Source: Kiloniellales bacterium (GTDB taxonomy: Bacteria; Pseudomonadota; Alphaproteobacteria; Kiloniellales; JAKSBE01). From it: a stretch of DNA of 5,901 bases. The first letter of the stretch is position 1; each line of letters opens with the position of its first letter. The DNA is taken from positions 1-5,901 of the forward strand of contig JASJAL010000192.1 in assembly GCA_030067055.1 (NCBI GenBank), written 5' to 3'. Under the pieces are notes generated by a model, which saw nothing but the letters and a program-made list of their open reading frames with translations, was not told where the DNA came from and did no database searches. Positions 1-4,539 of this stretch are shown piece by piece. The translations under genes and the position numbers were made by a program.

Positions 1-187
1 CGCGTTCCAGGAGGCCGCCCAGGATCCGGTCCGAGCGGGCGCGGTCGCTGCCGCCGGCGCCATAGGTGAGTGACACGAATGCGGGCCTCAGCCCGCCGAG
101 CTTCTCCAGCGCCTGCCAGAAGCCGGGTTCGGCCTCCGGCTTCTGCGGCGGGAAGAACTCCAGAGAGATGCGGGGTCGGTCGGTCAT
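1..187 (-). CDS. metF: Methylenetetrahydrofolate reductase, N-terminal part (cut by window edge)
   Basis: The first 62 residues are visible and the rest lies beyond position 1. MetF is a cytosolic FAD enzyme that reduces 5,10-methylene-THF to 5-methyl-THF, the methyl donor for methionine synthesis. Seen: ISLEFFPPQKPEAE near residues 7-20, the family's N-terminal signature, whose Glu (residue 10) corresponds to the catalytic Glu28 of the E. coli enzyme. FVSLTYGAGGSDRARSDR follows at about residues 37-54, matching the conserved strand and flavin-site segment. The ATG at 187 begins 10 bp after the stop of the ArsR-type gene, and an AGGA overlapping that stop gives a suitable ribosome-binding site. 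The pair is therefore probably co-transcribed and translationally coupled. The family call is firm; only the N-terminus can be judged. Confidence 0.93.
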   Translation of the reverse strand, partial: MTDRPRISLEFFPPQKPEAEPGFWQALEKLGGLRPAFVSLTYGAGGSDRARSDRILGGLLER

Positions 188-195
188 CTGCGTGG

Positions 196-199
196 TCCT
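196..199 (-). promoter_or_regulatory. metF ribosome-binding site overlapping the upstream stop codon
   Basis: Read on the minus strand, TAGGACCACGCAGATG contains the stop TAG of the regulator gene, an AGGA sharing its last two bases, then 8 nt and the metF ATG. Ribosomes finishing the regulator end directly on the metF initiation site, which suggests translational coupling. Confidence 0.6.
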
Positions 200-1157
200 A
201 GCCGGCGGCCCGGGCGGGATCTTGCAGCGCCGCATCATTGGCTGGGCGCCGCGCGGCCCAGAGCACCACCGTGATCGCACCACCCTCCAGCCGCCGGGTC
301 GTCTCGGCGACCAGGCCAAGATGAGCAAAGTGGTTCTGGATGGTCTCCTCCGAGAAGCCGAGCCAGCGGTGGGCGTGCTCCTCGCGCAGCTGCAAGTGCT
401 CGTGCGGGGCAAAATCGATGACCACCAGCTTGCCGCCGGGCCGCAGGACGCGCGCCGCCTCGGCCAGAGCGTCTTCGGGCCGCTCGGCGTAGTGCAGAGC
501 CATGTGCAGGGTCACGGCGTCGAAGCCTTCGGCCCGGAAGGGCAGTTGCTTCATGTCGGCCTGACGGACCTGGCAGTGCCTCAGGCCGTCGCGGAAGAGG
601 TTGGACCGCGCCACCTTCAGCATGTCCAGCGAGCGATCGACCCCGATGCCGCTGCTCAGGCGGTTGCTCAGCAGCTTCAGGACGTGGCCCGTGCCGGTCC
701 CGATATCGAGCAGGTCACCGATCGTCTCTCCCGCGAAGGCCTCGCTCAGCGCTGCATCGACTTCTGCCTCGTCGACGTGAAGGGCGCGAATCTGCGACCA
801 GTTGGCCGCGTTGCGGCGGAAGTAAGCCGCCGCCTGGACCTCATAGGTCTGCTTGACCGCCTGCAGTCGTTCCAAGTCCAGGGCATGGGCCGAATCCTCG
901 GCCGGGATCAGGTCGACGATCAGCCGCGCCAGTTCGGCGTTGGGGGCCAGCCGATAGTAGGCCCAGTTGCCCTCCTGGTTCCGCTCCAGGAGACCGGCCT
1001 CCACCAGCAACTTCAGGTGTCGGGACACCCGGGGCTGGCTCTGGCCGAGGATCTCGACCAGCTCGGTCACCGTCAGGTCACCGTGCGCGCAGAGGCCCAG
1101 AATCCGGAGACGGGTCCCTTCGGCGGCGGCGCGCAGGCCTTGGAGCAGCTGTTCCAT
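198..1157 (-). CDS. ArsR-family regulator fused to a SAM-dependent methyltransferase-like domain (SahR-like)
   Basis: A 319-residue, two-domain cytosolic protein. Residues 1-75 form an ArsR winged helix-turn-helix: TRLRILGLCAHGDLTVTEL, the recognition helix around QSQPRVSRHLKLLVEAGLL (39-57), and the wing ending in WAYYRL. The ELCVCDL metal-binding motif of metal sensors is absent. Residues about 145-250 form a class I methyltransferase fold: motif I DIGTGTG (151-157), the acidic residue after the second strand (GVD, 174), QAD (199-201) and LRPGGKLVVIDF (238-249). Known family context: regulators with this architecture, including SahR of Proteobacteria, use the domain to sense S-adenosylhomocysteine or SAM and control methionine-cycle genes. 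Inferred: it controls itself and metF. True methyltransferase activity cannot be excluded. The ATG at 1157 gives the normal ArsR N-terminus, but no clear Shine-Dalgarno precedes it, so initiation may rely on a short leader. Confidence 0.88.
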   Translation of the reverse strand: MEQLLQGLRAAAEGTRLRILGLCAHGDLTVTELVEILGQSQPRVSRHLKLLVEAGLLERNQEGNWAYYRLAPNAELARLIVDLIPAEDSAHALDLERLQAVKQTYEVQAAAYFRRNAANWSQIRALHVDEAEVDAALSEAFAGETIGDLLDIGTGTGHVLKLLSNRLSSGIGVDRSLDMLKVARSNLFRDGLRHCQVRQADMKQLPFRAEGFDAVTLHMALHYAERPEDALAEAARVLRPGGKLVVIDFAPHEHLQLREEHAHRWLGFSEETIQNHFAHLGLVAETTRRLEGGAITVVLWAARRPANDAALQDPARAAG

Positions 1158-1180
1158 CGCAGACCAGATCTGAGGCTTCT

Positions 1181-1200
1181 ATATAAGGATATCTTGATGT
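1181..1200 (-). promoter_or_regulatory. Candidate operator/promoter of the ArsR-metF operon
   Basis: ATATAAGGATATCTTGATGT is an imperfect inverted repeat (14 of 20 positions symmetric) centred on GATATC, 23 bp upstream of the regulator's ATG. On the minus strand its outer part overlaps TATATA (1185-1180), a possible -10 box that would start transcription about 15 nt before the ATG. The -35 match at normal spacing (AGATCA) is poor; a perfect TTGACA lies at 1230-1225 but too far away for this -10. Its position suits repression by an ArsR dimer. The AT-rich symmetric site stands out in this GC-rich sequence. Function is inferred. Confidence 0.55.
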
Positions 1201-1254
1201 AGTGATCTCATAAGCCGCACGACCTGTCAAGGGCGCTTGGAGGGACACTTGAGC

Positions 1255-1270
1255 TGCCGCGGCCGCGGCA
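1255..1270. repeat. 16-bp perfect GC palindrome
   Basis: TGCCGCGGCCGCGGCA is a perfect palindrome with no spacer. In GC-rich DNA this may be chance. It lies too far from the regulator start to be its obvious operator, and it has no T-run to make it a terminator. Confidence 0.4.
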
Positions 1271-1409
1271 TCGGCCCGTCGAGCCTGGCCCGGGGCCGTT
1301 TTCTGGAAAGTTCGGGGACTGGTTGGGAAGCCGCTCTGAACCCGGTCATCAAGGCGGGCTACCCTTGTGCCAGGACCTCACGCCTTCTGCGATCCGGGTC
1401 CCTTTCGGC

Positions 1410-1436
1410 TTGAATAGTCGGTCGTAACTCTATGTA
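1410..1436 (+). promoter_or_regulatory. Weak sigma70-like promoter candidate for the DUF3108 gene
   Basis: TTGAAT (1410-1415) and TATGTA (1431-1436) are separated by 15 bp, shorter than the ideal 17. This is the most AT-rich patch upstream of the gene. Use of it would leave a leader of about 150 nt. Sequence resemblance only. Confidence 0.25.
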
Positions 1437-1596
1437 ACACTTTGTGATCTTGAGCTTGAGGGATATTCCCATTAGGCCTTGCGTAAGATCGACTGAGAGG
1501 CCAAGTTGCTCATCCGGTGACAAAAGAGGGTCGCCGCCGCTTAGGCTTGGGACGTGGCCTCGAAGACCATCAGATCACGTCATGCGCAGGACCAAG

Positions 1597-2436
1597 ATGG
1601 TTAAGCTCAAGATCGCCAAGTCCGATATCGCCGCCGGCCTGCTTCTGGTCTTGGGCACGCTTCTGTCCGCGCCGCCGGCCAAGGCGTCGAACTCGGGATT
1701 GACGGCGAACTTCGAGCTCTACATGGGCGGATTTCAGGTTGCCAAGGCTGACATCGAGCTCGGCCTCTACGATGACTGCTTCGACCTTCGCCTGGCGGCC
1801 GAGCCTTATGGCATCGTCTCCTACCTGTCCTCCTTCAAGCTGGTTTCCTGGGCTGATGGCTGTCGCAAGGCTGCGGGCGTGGTGCCGGCAAGCTACAGCG
1901 TCGATTATTTCAAGGATGGTCGGAAGAAGCGTTGGGTTCGGGTCGACTACAACGGCGCCGAAAGTCCCTTGATCCGGGCCGAGCCGGCTCCCGAGAATGA
2001 CAACCGGGACCCAGTTCCCTTTGGCTTGCGCGACGGATCGCTGGACCCTTTGAGCGCGGTCTTCGCGATCATCGAGACCATCACTCGCGAGGGGCATTGC
2101 AAGGGCGAGCGGCCGGTCTATGACGGCCGCCGGCTGTTCCGCGTAGAGCTCAGCCACGTCGGTTCGGCAGAACTGCCGCAGTCCGACTACGCGGCCTACG
2201 CCGGGACGGCGATCGAGTGCCTGGTCCGGATCGAGAAGGTCGCCGGTTTCAAAAAGAGCGAAATCCGCAAGAGGCACTTCCCCGAAAAGGTGCGGGTCTA
2301 TCTCGCCGAAGCGGTCGCCGGCGCGCCCCTGTTGCCGGTGCGCTTGGAGGCCGACTATCGCTTCGGGCAAATCCGGGTCCATGCCGCCAAGATCGTGCCC
2401 TGGGCCGAGCCGACCAAGGAAACCTTTGCGCGCTGA
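1597..2436 (+). CDS. Secreted DUF3108-family protein
   Basis: A 279-residue exported protein of unknown function. The N-terminus is a signal peptide: MVKLKIAK, a hydrophobic core AAGLLLVLGTLLSA, and a likely signal peptidase I site after APPAKA (residue 30). The mature part begins with NFELYMGGFQVAKADIEL, then FDLRLAAEPYGIVSYLSSFKL, a pattern typical of DUF3108 (an extended beta-sheet fold). SLDPLSAVFAIIE (148-160) and YDGRRLFRVEL (175-185) are further family signatures, and the end (LLPVRLEADYRFGQIRVHAAKI) also fits. Four cysteines remain after cleavage (61, 89, 168, 208), so periplasmic disulfides are possible. The ATG at 1597 is chosen because AGGA (1588-1591) precedes it by 5 nt and the signal peptide starts there; an in-frame ATG at 1582 is a less likely alternative. 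It appears monocistronic, followed by the mobile block. No enzymatic role can be assigned. Confidence 0.8.
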   Translation: MVKLKIAKSDIAAGLLLVLGTLLSAPPAKASNSGLTANFELYMGGFQVAKADIELGLYDDCFDLRLAAEPYGIVSYLSSFKLVSWADGCRKAAGVVPASYSVDYFKDGRKKRWVRVDYNGAESPLIRAEPAPENDNRDPVPFGLRDGSLDPLSAVFAIIETITREGHCKGERPVYDGRRLFRVELSHVGSAELPQSDYAAYAGTAIECLVRIEKVAGFKKSEIRKRHFPEKVRVYLAEAVAGAPLLPVRLEADYRFGQIRVHAAKIVPWAEPTKETFAR

Positions 2437-2513
2437 ACCCAGGCGCGGTCTCGCTCTTGGATGCTAGGCTTTGGCGGATCGCGGGCCGTTGCCCTCTGAC
2501 TCGGAGACCGGAC

Positions 2514-2515
2514 TA
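2514..2515. repeat. Left TA target duplication of the IS5-family element
   Basis: TA directly before the left inverted repeat, within GGACTA. It matches the TA after the right end (3364-3365) and a third TA beyond the IS630 element (4417-4418). The IS427 group of IS5 elements is known for CTAG/TA targets. Confidence 0.75.
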
Positions 2516-2532
2516 AGGCCTGTGGACATTCA
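2516..2532 (+). repeat. Left terminal inverted repeat of the IS5-family element
   Basis: AGGCCTGTGGACATTCA matches the reverse complement of 3347-3363 at all 17 positions. Symmetry stops immediately inside. Confidence 0.95.
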
Positions 2533-2542
2533 GAGTCACGGA

Positions 2543-2574
2543 GGGGATTCCCTTGAGCGGCGGAATTTGATTCA
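2543..2574 (+). repeat. Leader block shared with the IS630 element, IS5 copy
   Basis: A 32-bp segment starting GGGGATTCCCTT and ending TGATTCA. It matches 4356-4387 read on the minus strand at 26 of 32 positions without gaps. It lies 27 bp inside the element end and 23 bp before the transposase start. The two GATTC cores are 23 bp apart, and a 16-bp spacer between GATTCC and TGATTC resembles promoter geometry, although neither hexamer is close to consensus. It may be a promoter, a protein-binding site or shared ancestry. Confidence 0.55.
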
Positions 2575-2597
2575 AGGTTGAAAACTGGAGGTCAGCC

Positions 2598-3349
2598 TTG
2601 GATCGAAGAGTTTTGAGCGATACGCAGTGGGAGCGGATTGCGCCACTGCTGCCGGGCAAGCCCGGCGACCCCGGCCGCTCGGGGCGCGACAATCGCCGGT
2701 TTCTCGAGGCGGTGTTCTGGATTGTCCGGACCGGCTCGCCCTGGCGCGATCTGCATGCGCAGTTCGGGTGTTGGAACTCGATCTTCCGGCGCTTCCGACG
2801 ATGGGCCGACAAGGGCGTGTTCGAGCGCGTGTTCACAAGCCTATCGGGAGATCCGGACTTCGAATACGCAATCATCGACGGCACCATCGTCCGGGTCCAT
2901 CAGCACGGCAGCGGCGCAAAAGGGGGACTCAAAATCAGGCCATCGGCCGGTCGCGCGGCGGTCTGACCACCAAGATCGTGGCGTTGGTCGATGCCTTGGG
3001 CAATCTCACCCGCTTCCTGCTGCTGCCGGGCCAACGCCACGACAGCGTCGGCGTCGCACCTCTGATCGCGGACATCGAGTTCGGCGCCCTCCTGGCCGAC
3101 AAGGCCTTCGACAACGATTGGCTGCGCGCGGAATTGGACACCAGAGGGGCGGCCGCCGTGATCCCGCCCAAGGCCGATCGGGCGCGCCACATTGCCTGCG
3201 ACTTCGCCATGTACCAATGGCGCCACCAGGTCGAGAACCTCTTCTGCAATCTCAAAGAATTCCGCCGCATCGCAACACGGTACGACAAGACCGACACAAG
3301 CTTCGCCGCCATGATCCATCTGGTCGGCTCCTATCTCGCACTCAAATGA
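2598..3349 (+). CDS. IS5-family (IS427-type) DDE transposase, joined by a -1 frameshift
   Basis: Cuts and joins the element ends using an RNase H-like DDE active site. The first frame starts at TTG 2598, supported by GGAGGT (2587-2592) 5 nt upstream, and encodes the family's N-terminal domain (RRVLSDTQWERIAPLLPG, then FLEAVFWIVRTGSPWRDL) and the first catalytic Asp in IIDGT (residue 94). Without recoding it ends at 2966. A -1 shift at A4G5 (2918-2926) continues into the second frame as GAKGGTQNQAIGRSRGG. That frame carries the second Asp in LLADKAFD (168) and the catalytic Glu in HQVENLF (213), followed by the IS5 signature LKEFRRIATRYDK. The joined protein is about 250 residues, normal for the group. 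The TGA stop at 3347 lies in the right inverted repeat. The TTG start and the recoding both imply low transposase output. Confidence 0.9.
2918..2926 (+). other. Probable -1 frameshift site of the IS5-family transposase
   Basis: A4G5 is read as GCA AAA GGG GGA in the first frame. Moving back one base here gives GGG ACT CAA AAT CAG and restores the conserved KGGTQNQAIGRS sequence. Ribosomal slippage on A/G runs is the usual expression mode in this IS group; transcriptional slippage is an alternative. Confidence 0.75.
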
Positions 3350-3363
3350 ATGTCCACAGGCCT
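3347..3363 (-). repeat. Right terminal inverted repeat of the IS5-family element
   Basis: TGAATGTCCACAGGCCT is the exact reverse complement of the left end at 2516-2532. Its first three bases are the stop codon of the transposase. Confidence 0.95.
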
Positions 3364-3365
3364 TA
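3364..3365. repeat. TA shared by both insertion sequences
   Basis: This single dinucleotide is both the right target duplication of the IS5-family element and the left one of the IS630 element, so the elements abut with only 2 bp between them. Confidence 0.75.
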
Positions 3366-3389
3366 GCGCGTCGGGCTATTAATCGTGGG
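3366..3389 (+). repeat. Left end inverted repeat of the IS630-family element (imperfect)
   Basis: Begins GCGCGTCGGGC, then TTAA and GTGGG. Pairs with 4396-4416, about 18 of 25 aligned columns identical when small gaps are allowed. It overlaps the last codons and stop of the transposase gene. Confidence 0.7.
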
Positions 3390-4336
3390 CATATTCGGCA
3401 GCGTTGAAGAAGTTCCAGCATTCTTGATCTTGGAAGAGGCTGCAGATGTCGCCGACGGTCTTCCAGAGGGCCTCGATGGTTCTGGCCTCGGCCTTTCTAA
3501 GAAGCGCTTTGAGCTTTGCGAAGGCCATCTCGATGGGGTTGAGATCGGGTGAGTAGGGCGGCAGGAAGAGGAACCAGGCGCCTTTGTCTTTGAGGTGCTG
3601 GCTTGCCTTGGGGCTCTTGTGGCTGGAGAGGTTGTCGAGGATGACGACATCGCCCGGCTTGAGGGCTGGAGCGAGCTGGGTCTCGATGTAGCACTCGAAG
3701 GCGGCCCGGTGGATCGGGCCGTTGAGCAGCCAAGGGGCTGTCAGGCCATCGCATCTGAGGCCGGCGATGAAGGTCTGGGTGCGCCAATGGCCGAAGGGCG
3801 CCGTCGCCCGCAGGCGCTGGCCACGGCGCGCGCGGCCGCGCTGGCGGGTCATCTTGGTGGTCGTCGAGGTCTCGTCGAGAAAGACCAAGCGATGAGGCTC
3901 GAGCCGCATGCGGGCTTGGCGATGGGCCCTCCAGAGCCGGCGCTTACGCCTGACCTCGGGGCGTTCGCTCTCCTGGGCCAGCAGAGATTTTTTTATATGT
4001 CAGGCCCTGCCGGCGCAGAAAGCGCGAGAGCGAGCCCGGGTGGGCGACCACGCCATGCTCGCCCTGCAGGGCGGCCGCCAGTTCCGGCATGGTGATGTCC
4101 GGCCGCGCCGCCACGCAAGACACAAGGAAGTCCCGATAGGGCGCCAGCTTGCCGCTGCCGGGCGGCCGGCCCTGCCGCGCCGGGCGCGCCGAGCCCGTCG
4201 TCTCGACCCGCTCAGCCAGCTTCACCGCAAAGCTGGGGCTCACATCGAAATGACGCGCCGCCGCGCGACGCGAATGACCGGCCGCGATCAAGCCGTAAAC
4301 CCGCTCGCGCAAATCCAAGGAATAGCTCTTGCCCAT
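3379..4336 (-). CDS. IS630-family DDE transposase, split over two frames at an A7 run
   Basis: The first frame starts at ATG 4336 ([13 protein letters not shown]), preceded by GGAGGT at good spacing, and encodes the helix-turn-helix part: [20 protein letters not shown], then [11 protein letters not shown] and [13 protein letters not shown]. Alone it ends at 3944. Losing one base at A7 (3988-3994), or a +1/-2 ribosomal shift, continues it as [22 protein letters not shown] into the catalytic frame. The DDE residues are the Asp in VFLDET (about 154), the Asp in [11 protein letters not shown] (about 234) and the Glu in [12 protein letters not shown] (about 269). The last two are separated by 34 residues, the IS630 hallmark D34E. 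The joined length is about 318 residues, normal for the family. The stop TAA lies 13 bp from the element's left end. The split may be programmed recoding, a real inactivating mutation or a homopolymer read error. Confidence 0.87.
3988..3994 (-). other. A7 recoding site in the IS630 transposase
   Basis: On the minus strand TAT AAA AAA ATC contains seven A's at the point where the two frames must join. Six A's would give a single open frame. Transcriptional slippage on A-runs is documented in some IS630 elements; seven is short for efficient slippage. Confidence 0.6.
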
Positions 4337-4340
4337 GATC

Positions 4341-4357
4341 CACCTCCAAGGAGGGTG
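4341..4357 (-). promoter_or_regulatory. Hairpin that could hide the IS630 transposase ribosome-binding site
   Basis: The minus-strand transcript reads CACCCTCC TT GGAGGTG just before the ATG. The arms can pair around a CUUG tetraloop with one bulged C, covering the whole GGAGGTG Shine-Dalgarno. Only transcripts entering from outside would contain both arms if transcription normally starts near 4350. Structure is predicted by eye. Confidence 0.5.
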
Positions 4358-4387
4358 AATCACACTTCGCCCCAAAAGGGAATCCCC
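4356..4387 (-). repeat. Leader block shared with the IS5 element, IS630 copy
   Basis: Read on the minus strand it starts GGGGATTCCCTT and ends TGATTCA, as does 2543-2574. It lies 29 bp inside the element end and 19 bp before the transposase ATG, almost the placement seen in the IS5-family element. Confidence 0.55.
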
Positions 4388-4398
4388 TAACGATTCCC
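4378..4398. repeat. Subterminal inverted repeat in the IS630 right end
   Basis: GGGAATC (4378-4384) and GATTCCC (4392-4398) are perfect 7-bp arms around a 7-base spacer CCCTAAC. They could bind transposase or form a hairpin in incoming rodA-side transcripts. Confidence 0.5.
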
Positions 4399-4416
4399 AC
4401 TTAAGGCGCGACGCCC
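4396..4416 (-). repeat. Right end inverted repeat of the IS630-family element (imperfect)
   Basis: Read inward on the minus strand it begins GGGCGTCGCGC, then TTAA and GTGGG, matching the left end at 3366-3389. It is followed outward by TA (4417-4418). Confidence 0.7.
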
Positions 4417-4426
4417 TAGCGCGCGT

Positions 4427-4533
4427 CCCGATCAGACGCTTTCGCGTCTGGCCAGGAGGTGTGCGCTAATGCTCAGACGTGAAGGCGTCACTTCCGGCCA
4501 GATCGATCGCAAAGCGATCCGATCTGATCGGAT
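4427..4533. repeat. Palindrome-rich intergenic segment downstream of rodA
   Basis: Several inverted repeats crowd into about 105 bp. CAGACGC/GCGTCTG (4433-4450) has a 4-base loop. TCTGGCC...GGCCAGA (4447-4453 with 4496-4502) continues inward as GGAGGTG/CACTTCC, giving a 14-bp stem with one bulged A and one G-U pair. GATCGC/GCGATC (4505-4519) has an AAA loop. ATCCGATC/GATCGGAT (4517-4533) has a one-base centre. The first two overlap and would be alternative structures. No T-run makes a classical terminator. It could be a REP-like unit, a 3' stabilising structure for the mrdA-rodA transcript or a small RNA. Confidence 0.5.
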
Positions 4534-4539
4534 ACCGCC

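Larger units (their letters stand above)
1201..1596. other. Divergent intergenic region without a supported gene
   Basis: About 400 bp separate the divergently transcribed regulator and DUF3108 genes. An in-frame upstream extension of the DUF3108 reading frame reaches a GTG at 1444, but those extra residues (rich in Arg, Ser, Pro and Cys) look non-coding and would bury the signal peptide. The stretch contains a 16-bp GC palindrome (1255-1270) and a weak promoter candidate (1410-1436). No RNA gene or riboswitch was recognised. Confidence 0.5.
2516..3363 (+). mobile_element. Complete IS5-family insertion sequence (IS427-type), 848 bp
   Basis: The element is bounded by perfect 17-bp terminal inverted repeats (AGGCCTGTGGACATTCA) and flanked by TA on both sides. 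It holds one transposase gene in two overlapping frames. Length, target and two-frame organisation all fit the IS427 group of the IS5 family. Its right TA is also the left TA of the adjacent IS630 element. Ends, frames and catalytic residues look intact, so the copy may still be mobile or recently arrived. Confidence 0.93.
3366..4416 (-). mobile_element. Complete IS630-family insertion sequence, 1051 bp
   Basis: The element is delimited by TA on both sides (3364-3365 and 4417-4418) and by imperfect terminal repeats. The left end starts GCGCGTCGGGC and the right end, read inward, starts GGGCGTCGCGC: 9 of 11 positions agree, then TTAA and GTGGG recur with small gaps. IS630 elements are known to insert into TA and duplicate it, and about 1.05 kb is a usual length. 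It carries one transposase gene on the minus strand in two frames. A different right end at 4387/TA 4388 was considered, but it has no partner at the left. Confidence 0.85.

Noticed and set aside
66..1202. Long open frame on the plus strand (378 codons)
   Set aside because: It is antisense to metF and the ArsR-methyltransferase gene, whose domains are clear. Its composition has no recognisable motif and reflects GC-rich codon bias.
1444..1596. GTG start at 1444 for the DUF3108 gene
   Set aside because: It would add about 51 non-protein-like residues before the signal peptide; the ATG at 1597 has an AGGA at correct spacing.
1570..2382. Open frame on the minus strand (270 codons)
   Set aside because: Antisense to the DUF3108 gene, which has a signal peptide, ribosome-binding site and family motifs.
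2446..2510. CGGTCTC/GAGACCG as a terminator after the DUF3108 gene
   Set aside because: The arms are 7 bp but enclose 51 bases, and no T-run follows.
4387..4389. TA at 4388 as the right end of the IS630 element
   Set aside because: The sequence inward (GGGGATTCCC) has no inverted partner near 3366, whereas the end at 4416 matches the left end and is also flanked by TA.
2514..4418. Composite transposon or two-gene mobile system
   Set aside because: The two elements have different terminal repeats and different transposase families, and no passenger gene lies between them.
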